This document shows positions 1 through 6,617 of a DNA stretch of 7,839 bases, piece by piece (the stretch's first letter is position 1; every line of letters begins with the position of its first letter). The translations under genes and the position numbers were made by a program. The notes below the pieces were generated by a model, which was not told the DNA's origin, ran no database searches, and worked only from the letters and a program-made list of their open reading frames with translations. Source of the DNA: an uncultured Pseudomonadota bacterium (GTDB lineage: Bacteria > Desulfobacterota_B > Binatia > UBA9968); the NCBI GenBank assembly GCA_946478635.1, contig CAMLCX010000213.1, forward strand, positions 1-7,839. The letters run 5' to 3'.

Positions 1-46
1 AGATCAGAGTGAGTGACTGGAGTTCAGACGTGTGCTCTTCCGATCT
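1..46. other. Illumina P7/TruSeq adapter left at the contig end (artefact)
   Basis: Bases 13-46 match the 34-base TruSeq index-read adapter (begins GTGACTGGAGTTC, ends GCTCTTCCGATCT). Bases 1-4 (AGAT) match the end of the P7 flow-cell segment, and bases 5-12 (CAGAGTGA) sit exactly where an 8-base i7 index would be. This is library sequence, not genome. Genomic sequence begins at base 47. Read on the minus strand the adapter gives the tail EIGRAHV and a TGA stop at 24-26, which falsely closes the outer-membrane channel gene. The match is from memory of the adapter sequence but is full length, so confidence is high. Confidence 0.97.
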
Positions 47-1157
47 CGCGAATCTTGCCAGCGTCGAAAACCGGCCAGGTGATCGTCGGGCCGATCGACC
101 AGAAACGGCTCGGCCCGCTCAACCAATCACTCGCGCTGATGCTTTGCAAGCCAATCGATCCCAATAGGAAAAATTTTGGATAAAGGTCCGCGGTGGCAGC
201 GCCTACTTGCGCCGTGGCGGCGGCTAATTGGCGTTCCGCGCTACGTATATCTGGACGGCGCCTGAGCAGATCGGCGGGCAAGCCGACGCGCGCTTCAGGC
301 GGCAGCGCGGGAATCGGCGCGTCTTTCGCGAGCTCGCTCCACGACGCGCCTGGCTGCGTCCCGAGCAGGATATCGATCCGGTACGCCGTCTGTTTCAACG
401 CGGTCTGCAGTGTCGGAATCTGCGCCGCGGTGGTTTTGACCTGTCCTTCGGCCAGCGCGACGTCGAAATCGCTCGCCAAGCCGGCATCAAAACGAATCTT
501 CGTCAGATCCAAGGTATCCTGCTGCGCCTGTAAATTGGCTTGCGCGACCGCGAGCCGCCTTTGTAAACCGCGCAGGTCGATATAATTTTTCGCCACGTCG
601 CCGAGCAACGTCACCAACACACTATGTCGATCTTCGATGGACGCCGCTAAAGTCGCTTGCGCCGCTTCGATGCTGCGGCGGGTGCCGCCGAAGATATCCA
701 GTTCCCAGACCGCGTCGAATCCCGTTTTAAATAGATTCTGTTCCAATTGTTGCCCGACCGGCGTTCCGACAGCGCCTTGCGAGCGGAATCCGAATGCATT
801 TTGGCTAGCGCGGTTTCGACTATAGGAGGTCGCACTATCGAGGGTTGGCCACTCTCCCGAAGCGGTTGCGGCCAGTGCAGCGCGCTCCTCGCGGACGCGT
901 GCTTCGGCGATACGGAGATCGAGATTCGACTTTACCGCGCGATCGATAAGCGAGTCGAGCAAGGGATCTTTGAAAGCCGCCCACCACTGTGCCATTTCGG
1001 TCGCGCGGGTGTCGATGCCGCTCTGTCCGCCCTCCTGCCACGCCACTGGCACCGTTAGGTCCGGCCGTTCGTAATTGGGTCCGACCGCGCAACCGGCGGC
1101 GAAGAGCAGCAGAACCGCGCCTGCCTTATTCCATTTTTGAATTATGTTCAGGGACAT
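47..1157 (-). CDS. NodT/OprM-family outer-membrane efflux lipoprotein, 3' end missing
   Basis: This is the outer-membrane channel of a tripartite efflux pump, a trimeric barrel and alpha-tunnel protein docking onto a periplasmic adaptor. The ATG at 1155-1157 is chosen because it is followed by a lipoprotein signal: basic residues K8 and K11, a hydrophobic core AVLLLF, then AAGC with the lipidated Cys at residue 23. The mature start CAVGPNYERP is typical of the family. WELDIFGGTRR (about 151-161) and LLRRRPDIRSAERQLAAA (from about 297) are family hallmarks. About 370 genuine residues are present, ending FDAGKIR. Family members are usually about 450-500 residues, so the last helical hairpin and final strands are lost at the contig end. 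The apparent stop at 24-26 is adapter-derived. The gene starts 38 bp after the upstream permease and is probably the last gene of the exporter operon. An ATG at 1266-1268 in the same frame would overlap that permease and bury the signal peptide, so it is rejected. Confidence 0.93.
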
Positions 1158-1167
1158 ATCTAGGAGT

Positions 1168-1172
1168 TCCTT
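1168..1172 (-). promoter_or_regulatory. Ribosome binding site of the outer-membrane channel gene
   Basis: On the minus strand AAGGA (within GAGAAGGAAC) lies 10 nt before the ATG at 1157. It supports that start over the in-frame upstream ATG at 1268, and the predicted lipoprotein signal agrees. Confidence 0.6.
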
Positions 1173-1195
1173 CTCATCGCTAATCGATCCAAGCG

Positions 1196-2314
1196 CTAGG
1201 CGAGTCGATGGCGAAACATCCAAGACGCGCCACTTAACGTCACCAAAGCGATAACCGCCAGGGGCCACAACTCGGGGACTAACAAACCCAAACCCACTCC
1301 TTCGAGATAAACCCGGTGGGCGATATCGATCGCGTAGCGCAATGGATTGATCAGCGTCACATACTGGAGAAATACCGGCATGCTGCTGACGGGAGTCGTC
1401 AGCCCCGACAGCAGCGCAAAAGGCATGATCAATAAAAATGACAGCAGCATCGCCTGCTGCATGGTGGCGGCCACCGACGATAACAGCAGGCCCATGCCGA
1501 CCGCCGCGAGCAGAAACACGCTCAAGCCCGCGTACAGGGTGATGAACGAGCCGGCGAATGGAATGCGAAACCAGAGCTGCGCCACGAGCAACACCAAGGT
1601 CGCCTGAACGATGCCGACAAACATCGCCGGCAATGCCTTGCCGGCCATGATCTCAACGGGCCGGAAAGGCGTCACCAGCAACTGATCGAAAGTACCCTGC
1701 TCACGCTCGCGCGCCACCGACAAACCGGTCAGCATTAGAGTTTGTACGAACGTGAGCGTGCCGATCAAAGCCGGGATCATATGCCAGCGCGTCTCCAGGT
1801 TGGGATTGTACCATGCGCGCGTCGTCAGCCGAACCGGCGCGCCCGGTTGGCCGCGCTCGTTGCGCCAAGCGGTATTGAACGACTCGATGATCGTGCTGAG
1901 ATACCCAATGGCCGTGCCCGCCGTGTTGGAGTTTCTGCCATCGGCGATCACTTGCAGGTCGGCTGACTGGCCGGACCTAAGCCGGCGCTCGAAATCCTGA
2001 TGAATTTGTAACACCAATAAAGCGCGCCGCTCATCGATAGTTCTGCGCACGTCCGCGGCGCGCTCGAGGTTGGCAACCCGGTGAAACACGCCGGAGCCGT
2101 CCAACGCCGCCAGCAATTTTTGCGAAGCCGCGCTGCGATCTTGATCCAATACTGCATAGGGAACATCATTCAAATCGTAGGTCGCCACGTAACCGTAAAT
2201 CAGACACTGCAAGATCGGCGGGATCAACAAGCTGTAGCGGCTGCGCGGGTCCTTGAAGATCTGCAGCAATTCTTTGCGGGTCAGCGCCAGAATGCGAAAA
2301 AAAGCTTCGAGCAT
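1196..2314 (-). CDS. ybhR: ABC-2 type exporter permease, YbhR-like
   Basis: This is an inner-membrane subunit of the exporter, 372 residues (E. coli YbhR is about 368, from memory). It has the ABC-2 layout: an N-terminal amphipathic stretch with RKELLQIFKDP (13-23), TM1 at about 26-46, a large periplasmic domain (about 47-178) containing DGRNSN and WYNPNLE, then TM2 (180-200), the cytoplasmic coupling motif AREREQGT (201-208), and TM3-TM6 at about 226-248, 256-280, 288-309 and 349-367. DGRNSN, WYNPNL and SVAREREQGT match my memory of YbhR closely. It should pair with the YbhS-like permease just upstream and be powered by the tandem ATPase. The stop is TAG at 1196-1198. The start is 9 bp after the preceding stop, with only weak purine-rich sequence before it, so translation may depend on coupling. 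The transported substrate cannot be read from the sequence. Confidence 0.92.
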   Translation of the reverse strand: MLEAFFRILALTRKELLQIFKDPRSRYSLLIPPILQCLIYGYVATYDLNDVPYAVLDQDRSAASQKLLAALDGSGVFHRVANLERAADVRRTIDERRALLVLQIHQDFERRLRSGQSADLQVIADGRNSNTAGTAIGYLSTIIESFNTAWRNERGQPGAPVRLTTRAWYNPNLETRWHMIPALIGTLTFVQTLMLTGLSVAREREQGTFDQLLVTPFRPVEIMAGKALPAMFVGIVQATLVLLVAQLWFRIPFAGSFITLYAGLSVFLLAAVGMGLLLSSVAATMQQAMLLSFLLIMPFALLSGLTTPVSSMPVFLQYVTLINPLRYAIDIAHRVYLEGVGLGLLVPELWPLAVIALVTLSGASWMFRHRLA

Positions 2315-2323
2315 ATTCTTGTC

Positions 2324-3472
2324 TCAAGCCAAGGTCTTCCGCGTCGCCCGGTACGTCAACAGCACTAACGCGGCGGCCATGCCGGCGAGCACGGCCATGT
2401 TCGGCAAAATCACCGCCCAGATATCGCCCGCGAGAAAAATCGTTTGCAGCAGCACGACGTAGTAGCGCGCCGGCAGCGCATAGGTCACCAGCCGCACCAG
2501 CACCGGCATGCTGCGCAGATCGAAGAGAAAACCGGATAACATCACCGCCGGCAAAAAAGAGACGAACAGAGCAATCTGGCTGGCCACGAACTGGCTTTTT
2601 ACCGTCGAGGAAATCAACAGGCCGATGCCTAGGGCGACGAGCAAGTACAGCATCGAAGCCGCGGTCAGCATAGCCAGCGAACCGCGAAACGGCACGGAGA
2701 AAAGAAACTTGGCAGCCAGCAGGCACAGCACGAGACCGATGACGCCGAGGACAAAATAGGGAATCGTCTTGCCGAGCAGGATTTCATCCGTGCGCACCGG
2801 CGTCACGAACAAAGCCTCCAACGTGCCGCGCTCCCATTCGCGCGCCATCACCAGCGCCGTGAGCAAGGCGCCGATCAACGTCATGATCAAAACGATCAGA
2901 CCCGGCACCAAGAAATAGCGGCTCTCGTTGACCTCGTTGAACCACATGCGGCTTTGCACACGCACCGGGCCGCTGGTGATCGCAAAACCCTCAGCCGAGC
3001 GGCGCGCCGCCCACTGCCCGATCGCGCCCTGGGCATAGGCTTGAATGATGCGCGCGTGATTGGCATCGACGCCATGCACGAGAACTTGCACCTCGGCGTT
3101 GCCGAGACTCAAAGAGCGGGAAAAATCCGGCCGAATGCGCACGATGCCGTCTACTTTACGCGACAGCATGAGTTCCTGAGCGCGCGTCACAGAGGTCATC
3201 AACCGGGCGTCGAAATAATGCGACAACTGAAAACTGGCAGCCAATTCTGTCGCCGCAGGTGATGGATCTTCTAGGACGACGGCCACCGGCACCTCAGTCA
3301 CGTCCAGCGACAAGCCGTAGCCGAATAACAGAATCAACATGACCGGCAAGACAATGCCCATGGCGATGCTGCTCGGATCGCGCACGATCTGGCGCGCCTC
3401 CTTGCGAATCAGAGAGCCGATGCGATGCAGTTTGGCCGATGCTAGACGCTGTTTTTCCCCGGTTCCGAACAT
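2324..3472 (-). CDS. ybhS: ABC-2 type exporter permease, YbhS-like
   Basis: This is the first of two paired inner-membrane permeases, 382 residues (E. coli YbhS is about 377, from memory). LIRKEARQIVRDPSS (21-35) precedes TM1 (about 35-54). A periplasmic domain (about 55-187) follows, then TM2 (189-209), the coupling motif AREWERGT (210-217), and TM3-TM6 at about 237-259, 266-288, 296-315 and 352-372. KE-RQIVRDPSS and AREWERGT are as in YbhS. The start chosen is the ATG at 3470-3472. It shares its A with the TGA of the ATPase gene (TGATG), a classic translational-coupling junction that implies balanced synthesis of ATPase and permease. The frame stays open to 3736, but those 88 extra codons are Arg/Gly-rich, lie inside the ATPase gene and look nothing like the family. 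Confidence 0.93.
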   Translation of the reverse strand: MFGTGEKQRLASAKLHRIGSLIRKEARQIVRDPSSIAMGIVLPVMLILLFGYGLSLDVTEVPVAVVLEDPSPAATELAASFQLSHYFDARLMTSVTRAQELMLSRKVDGIVRIRPDFSRSLSLGNAEVQVLVHGVDANHARIIQAYAQGAIGQWAARRSAEGFAITSGPVRVQSRMWFNEVNESRYFLVPGLIVLIMTLIGALLTALVMAREWERGTLEALFVTPVRTDEILLGKTIPYFVLGVIGLVLCLLAAKFLFSVPFRGSLAMLTAASMLYLLVALGIGLLISSTVKSQFVASQIALFVSFLPAVMLSGFLFDLRSMPVLVRLVTYALPARYYVVLLQTIFLAGDIWAVILPNMAVLAGMAAALVLLTYRATRKTLA

Positions 3473-5328
3473 CAGGCGACTCCCCGCGAAGAAGCGCGTC
3501 GCAGCGCCTCTTCTGCGCGCGCGGCCTCCACCACCGCGATAAACGCGTCTTCCATGTTTGGCTCGCGCCTTTGATCCGAGCGCGCGCGCGCGCGAATCTC
3601 CGCGGGCGTGCCTTGCGCCAACACCCGACCCGCGTCCATGATCGCAACCCGGTCGCAATACTCGGCTTCTTCCATGAAGTGCGTGGTCACCACGACGGTG
3701 ACGCCTTGTTGGGCAAGCGCCGTGATGCGGCGCCAAAACTCGCGCCGCGCCAACGGATCGGCGCCGCTGGTCGGCTCATCGAGAAATAGCGTCTCCGGCT
3801 GATGCACCAAGGCAGCAGCCATGGCGAGGCGCCGCTGATACCCGCCGGGTAAGTGCCCGCTTGGGAGGTCGGCGAAGGCGCCGAGACTAAACTCCTGCAA
3901 AGCCCACTCGATCCGCTCGTCTCTTCGAGCGCCGCGAAGATTGTACGCGCTCGCGAAAAATTCGAGATTTTCGCGAACCGTAAGCTGACCGTAGAGCGAA
4001 AACTTCTGAGCCACGTAGCCGATGCGCTGGCGCGCCGACGCGCGCGCGCGCCGGAGATCGACCCCGGCAACTCGAAGCACCCCGCTCGTCGCCGGCAACA
4101 AACCACAGAGCATGCGAAACGTGGTCGTCTTACCGGCGCCGTTGGGACCGAGCAGGCCAAAAATTTCACCGCGAAAAACTTCGAAGCTCACATGATCCAC
4201 AGCCGCAAAATTGCCGAACCTCCGCACCAGATCGCGCACCGTGACCACCGGCTCCCCAACCGCAGCCAGATTTGCATGCAGACTGGGAGACAAGGAGAGA
4301 TGGAGACTTGGAGATGGTGAGTCGGAGCGCGCCCCACTTTCTCCCCGTCTCCTTGTCTCCTCTTCTCCTTGCCTGAAATCCCGAAGCAGCACCATGAAGC
4401 CATCTTCAAAGCGCGGCGGAACGGCGACGATGGCGGCGCCAGCCAAGGGGGAATGCGAACTCAATTCATCCGCGATCGTTCCGCCGTTGTCTTTTGTCAC
4501 AATCCTCACCTTACCGGCTTCCGGCAGGGCATCGACGATGTAGGGCTCGTCAAGCAATCGCGCCTGGAGCGTGCGAGCTCTTTGGCCGGCGGCGGGCTCG
4601 GCGACAAATGTGCGCCCTTGCGCCAATCCGCCCACGTCGTCGGGGCGCCCTTGCGCAAGCACGTCGCCTTCGTGCAAAACGATTGCGTGCGCGCAACGCT
4701 CCGCTTCATCGAGATAGGACGTGCTGACAAGAACCGTGAGACCGCCTTCGTTGACCAGCTGAAGAATAATTTCCCAAAGTTCACGCCGGGACAGCGGGTC
4801 GACACCGACGGTTGGCTCGTCCAGCAGTAACAATTCCGGCGAGCGCACCAGTGTGCAGGCCAGCCCGAGTTTTTGCTTCATGCCGCCGGAAAGTTTGCCC
4901 GCCAGTCGATCCGTGAAGCGTCCGAGCCCGGTCATCTCCATCAGTCGCGGGTAGCGTCCGCTCCGCTCTTCGGAGGTCACGCCGTGCAGGTCGGCATAGA
5001 GATCCAGATTTTCTTGCACCGTGAGATCTTCGTACAAGCCGAAGCGCTGCGGCATATAGCCGATGCGTTCCTGAACCTGCTGCGGATCGACGCTCACGTC
5101 AATTCCCAAAACGCCGAGCTCGCCGCTGTCCGCCCGCATAAGTCCCGCAGCGAGCCGGATGAGCGTTGTCTTTCCGGCGCCGTCCGGCCCAACGAGAGCC
5201 GTCAATTCGCCGTGCGCCACCGTCAACGATACGCTCTTGAGCGCCGCCACCGTCTCGCCGTTGTCGCGCAGGAAGGACTTGCAGATCTCACGCCCCTGAA
5301 GCGCGGGAATATTTGCGGTGGCAGTCAT
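3472..5328 (-). CDS. ybhF: Tandem-domain ABC exporter ATPase, YbhF-like
   Basis: This cytoplasmic ATPase with two fused nucleotide-binding domains drives the YbhS/YbhR-like permeases. Residues are counted from the upstream TTG at 5340; subtract 4 for the ATG at 5326-5328. Domain 1 has Walker A GPDGAGKT (51-58), Q98, signature LSGGM (150-154) and Walker B LLLLDEP (170-176), but Ser208 where the switch His normally sits. Domain 2 has Walker A GPNGAGKT (398-405), Q445, signature LPGGY (497-501), Walker B DEP (521-523) and His554. GYMPQRFGLYEDLTV and STSYLDEAE match E. coli YbhF as I recall it. That protein is about 578 residues, so this one is about 40 longer, partly from a low-complexity linker (about 325-356) encoded by a DNA repeat at 4275-4368. 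The ATG is preferred because the TTG lies inside a repeat arm (5335-5345); neither start has a good ribosome binding site. The stop overlaps the next start by one base. Confidence 0.92.
   Translation of the reverse strand: MTATANIPALQGREICKSFLRDNGETVAALKSVSLTVAHGELTALVGPDGAGKTTLIRLAAGLMRADSGELGVLGIDVSVDPQQVQERIGYMPQRFGLYEDLTVQENLDLYADLHGVTSEERSGRYPRLMEMTGLGRFTDRLAGKLSGGMKQKLGLACTLVRSPELLLLDEPTVGVDPLSRRELWEIILQLVNEGGLTVLVSTSYLDEAERCAHAIVLHEGDVLAQGRPDDVGGLAQGRTFVAEPAAGQRARTLQARLLDEPYIVDALPEAGKVRIVTKDNGGTIADELSSHSPLAGAAIVAVPPRFEDGFMVLLRDFRQGEEETRRRGESGARSDSPSPSLHLSLSPSLHANLAAVGEPVVTVRDLVRRFGNFAAVDHVSFEVFRGEIFGLLGPNGAGKTTTFRMLCGLLPATSGVLRVAGVDLRRARASARQRIGYVAQKFSLYGQLTVRENLEFFASAYNLRGARRDERIEWALQEFSLGAFADLPSGHLPGGYQRRLAMAAALVHQPETLFLDEPTSGADPLARREFWRRITALAQQGVTVVVTTHFMEEAEYCDRVAIMDAGRVLAQGTPAEIRARARSDQRREPNMEDAFIAVVEAARAEEALRRASSRGVA
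3580..3594. repeat. Alternating GC run in the ATPase gene
   Basis: Fifteen bases of strictly alternating G and C near the 3' end of the ATPase gene encode the Arg-Ala stretch in EIRARARSDQ, past the second ATPase core. Such runs can slip during replication and can adopt Z-DNA. No function is implied. Confidence 0.6.
4039..4050. repeat. (CG)6 run in the ATPase gene
   Basis: A perfect CG dinucleotide run lies within domain 2, in the codons for the Arg/Ala-rich stretch RRARASARQ before the Q-loop. It is a second alternating CG tract in the same gene. Confidence 0.55.
4286..4360. repeat. Inverted-repeat element inside the ATPase interdomain linker
   Basis: Perfect 13-bp inverted arms GGAGACAAGGAGA (4286-4298) and TCTCCTTGTCTCC (4348-4360) flank a 49-bp centre that also carries GGAGA and CTCC blocks (TGGAGACTTGGAGATGG at 4301-4317, CTCCCC at 4341-4346). 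The whole lies in frame in the linker between the two ATPase domains. It encodes the low-complexity peptides GEEETRRRGESG and SPSLHLSLSPSLH. The same motif recurs at 5335-5345, 5506-5533 and 5543-5557, so this is a dispersed repeat rather than a conserved protein segment. Confidence 0.8.
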
Positions 5329-5334
5329 AAAGTC

Positions 5335-5345
5335 AGACAAGGAGA
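5335..5345. repeat. Partial repeat copy at the ATPase gene start
   Basis: AGACAAGGAGA is identical to 4288-4298 in the linker element and is in inverted orientation relative to the copies at 5522-5532 and 5545-5557. It ends 7 bp upstream of the preferred ATG (5328) and contains the alternative TTG codon (5338-5340), so that TTG is probably not a real start. Confidence 0.6.
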
Positions 5346-5363
5346 ACTGGAGATTTCAAATTG

Positions 5364-5440
5364 TAGCGTGGGTGGAGGCGCGCAGCGCCGATACCCACAA
5401 TTGACAGACGATGGGTATCGCTCACGCTCAATCCATCCTA
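5364..5440. repeat. REP/MITE-like imperfect palindrome between adaptor and ATPase genes
   Basis: The left arm starts TAGCGTGGGTGGAG and ends CGATACCCA (5364-5397). The right arm starts TGGGTATCG and ends CAATCCATCCTA (5411-5440). Reverse-complemented, the right arm begins TAGGATGGATTGAG and ends CGATACCCA, so the two ends pair. The left arm also holds a small hairpin, GGCGC-GCA-GCGCC (5377-5389). The pattern (TAG-GTGGGT-GAG ... GATACCCA / TGGGTATCG ... CTCA-CCATCCTA) resembles a family of dispersed extragenic palindromes I know from many proteobacterial genomes, but I cannot name the family. It lies in about 200 bp without a gene and may form strong RNA structure within the operon transcript. 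Confidence 0.72.
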
Positions 5441-5505
5441 AATCAGAATCACGGCGCGGCGAGCTGCGCTGACTTAAATCCGCAGCAGCGCTGAAATCTC
5501 ATGCA

Positions 5506-5557
5506 CTCCCCGTCTCCTCGCCTCCTTGTCTCGCTATTTTGTCGTCTCCTTGTCTCC
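5506..5557. repeat. Tandem pyrimidine repeat spanning the adaptor gene's 3' end
   Basis: CTCCCCGTCTCC (5506-5517) is identical to 4341-4352. CTCCTTGTCTC (5522-5532) is a partial copy, and CGTCTCCTTGTCTCC (5543-5557) is identical to 4346-4360. The array crosses the adaptor stop codon (5534-5536), so it supplies both the adaptor's C-terminal tail and part of the intergenic region. Confidence 0.75.
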
Positions 5558-6577
5558 CCCTCCGCCCTTCTCCCTTTCCGCCTGCTCGAGTGACACATGA
5601 ACGCTCGCCGGCATGCCGAGACGCAGTTCATCCGCGGGGTCTTTGACGAAGACGCGCACTTCGTAGACCAGGCTGGTGCGCAGTTCCTCGGTCTGCACCG
5701 ACTTGGGCGTAAACTCGGCGACCGGCGAGATAAACCCGATCCACCCTTCGAATCGCCGCTTGGGAAAACTGTCGACGACCACCGACGCGGCCATCCCGGA
5801 ACGTACTTTTCCCAAATCCGGCTCAGAGACATACACGCGCACCCACTTGGGATCGGTGATCGCCAGCGCGAAAACGGTCTTTTGCGGTGAAGCCATCTCG
5901 CCGGGCTCCATCACTCGCGTGCGCACGACGGCGTCCACCGGTGCAATCAGCTGGGAATCCGCGAGTTGCTGGCGCAACAACGCGGCTTGCGCCTCATTGC
6001 CGCGCAGACGCGCCTCATTTTCCGCGACATCTTCCTTGCGCGGGCCGGCGAGCGCGAGATCCAGCGATTTTTGATTGACGGCCTGCTTTGCGTCCGCTAC
6101 TTGCAAGGCGGCTTTGGCGTTATCGACATCCTGCAACCTGACGGCGCGCCCAGCGGACAGCTCGGCCGCGCTTTTCAGCCGTTCGTATTGCAGGCGCGCA
6201 TTCACCGCATCGGCCTTGGCCGCTTCCACATTGGCCCGCGCCTGGGCAATTTCCTCGGGGCGGCTGCCATTGCGCAGTCTCTGCACCACTTGACGCTGCG
6301 CCGCGGCTTGCGCCTCGACTTGCGCAAGCTGCGGCTCGAGCCGGCTGGTATCCAAACGAGCCAGCAGCTGGCCCCGGCGCACGCGATCCCCTTCCTGCAC
6401 CAGCACCGCGGCAATGCGTTCGCTATTGTTGAAGGCGAGATCCACCTGGCGCAGATCGACGTTGCCGTGGAGCATCAGCTCCTTGGCGTCATCAGTCCGG
6501 TGCGCATTCCACCACAACCACCCGCCGACCGCGGCGACGACGATGATCAATACCAGAAGGATTGCCGTGCGTTTCAT
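5534..6577 (-). CDS. ybhG: HlyD-family periplasmic adaptor, YbhG-like
   Basis: This membrane-fusion protein links the inner-membrane ABC exporter to an outer-membrane channel. It has 347 residues (YbhG is about 332, from memory). There is one N-terminal anchor (about 5-22, no lipobox), then GNVDLRQVDLAF (38-49) and a half-lipoyl segment with QEGDRVRRGQLLARLD (61-76). A long helical hairpin with coiled-coil character (about 80-203) follows, then the second lipoyl half LIAPVDAVVRTRVMEPGEM (210-228) and a beta-barrel region with FISPVAEFTPKSVQTEELRT (282-301). The last segments match YbhG closely. The final residues EKGGGGDKETTK are encoded by a dispersed DNA repeat and are probably not a functional domain. 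An AGGTGA ribosome binding site (6581-6586) stands 3 nt before the ATG. The gene starts 40 bp after the TetR gene and is likely co-transcribed with it. Confidence 0.93.
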   Translation of the reverse strand: MKRTAILLVLIIVVAAVGGWLWWNAHRTDDAKELMLHGNVDLRQVDLAFNNSERIAAVLVQEGDRVRRGQLLARLDTSRLEPQLAQVEAQAAAQRQVVQRLRNGSRPEEIAQARANVEAAKADAVNARLQYERLKSAAELSAGRAVRLQDVDNAKAALQVADAKQAVNQKSLDLALAGPRKEDVAENEARLRGNEAQAALLRQQLADSQLIAPVDAVVRTRVMEPGEMASPQKTVFALAITDPKWVRVYVSEPDLGKVRSGMAASVVVDSFPKRRFEGWIGFISPVAEFTPKSVQTEELRTSLVYEVRVFVKDPADELRLGMPASVHVSLEQAEREKGGGGDKETTK

Positions 6578-6617
6578 AGATCACCTAAAATAGTGTGCCG
6601 TCGAATCGCGCCGTTTG

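Noticed and set aside
1158..1268. In-frame N-terminal extension of the outer-membrane channel starting at 1268
   Set aside because: It would overlap the YbhR-like gene by 73 bp and place 37 extra residues ahead of a clear lipoprotein signal. The ATG at 1157 has a ribosome binding site.
2166..2726. 186-codon minus-strand open frame across the permease-permease junction
   Set aside because: It is a shifted reading of two well-supported permease genes, with biased low-complexity composition and no motifs.
3473..3736. 88-codon upstream extension of the YbhS-like permease
   Set aside because: It is an Arg/Gly-rich out-of-frame reading of the ATPase gene. The ATG at 3472 forms a TGATG coupling junction and gives a family-length protein.
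4873..5472. 199-codon plus-strand open frame antisense to the ATPase start and running into the intergenic repeat
   Set aside because: It has no family resemblance; the part outside the ATPase gene is made of the palindromic repeat.
5506..5580. Repeat array considered as CRISPR or an intrinsic terminator of the adaptor gene
   Set aside because: The units are short, irregular and without spacers, and there are no cas genes. There is no stem followed by a T-run on the minus strand; it is a low-complexity dispersed repeat.
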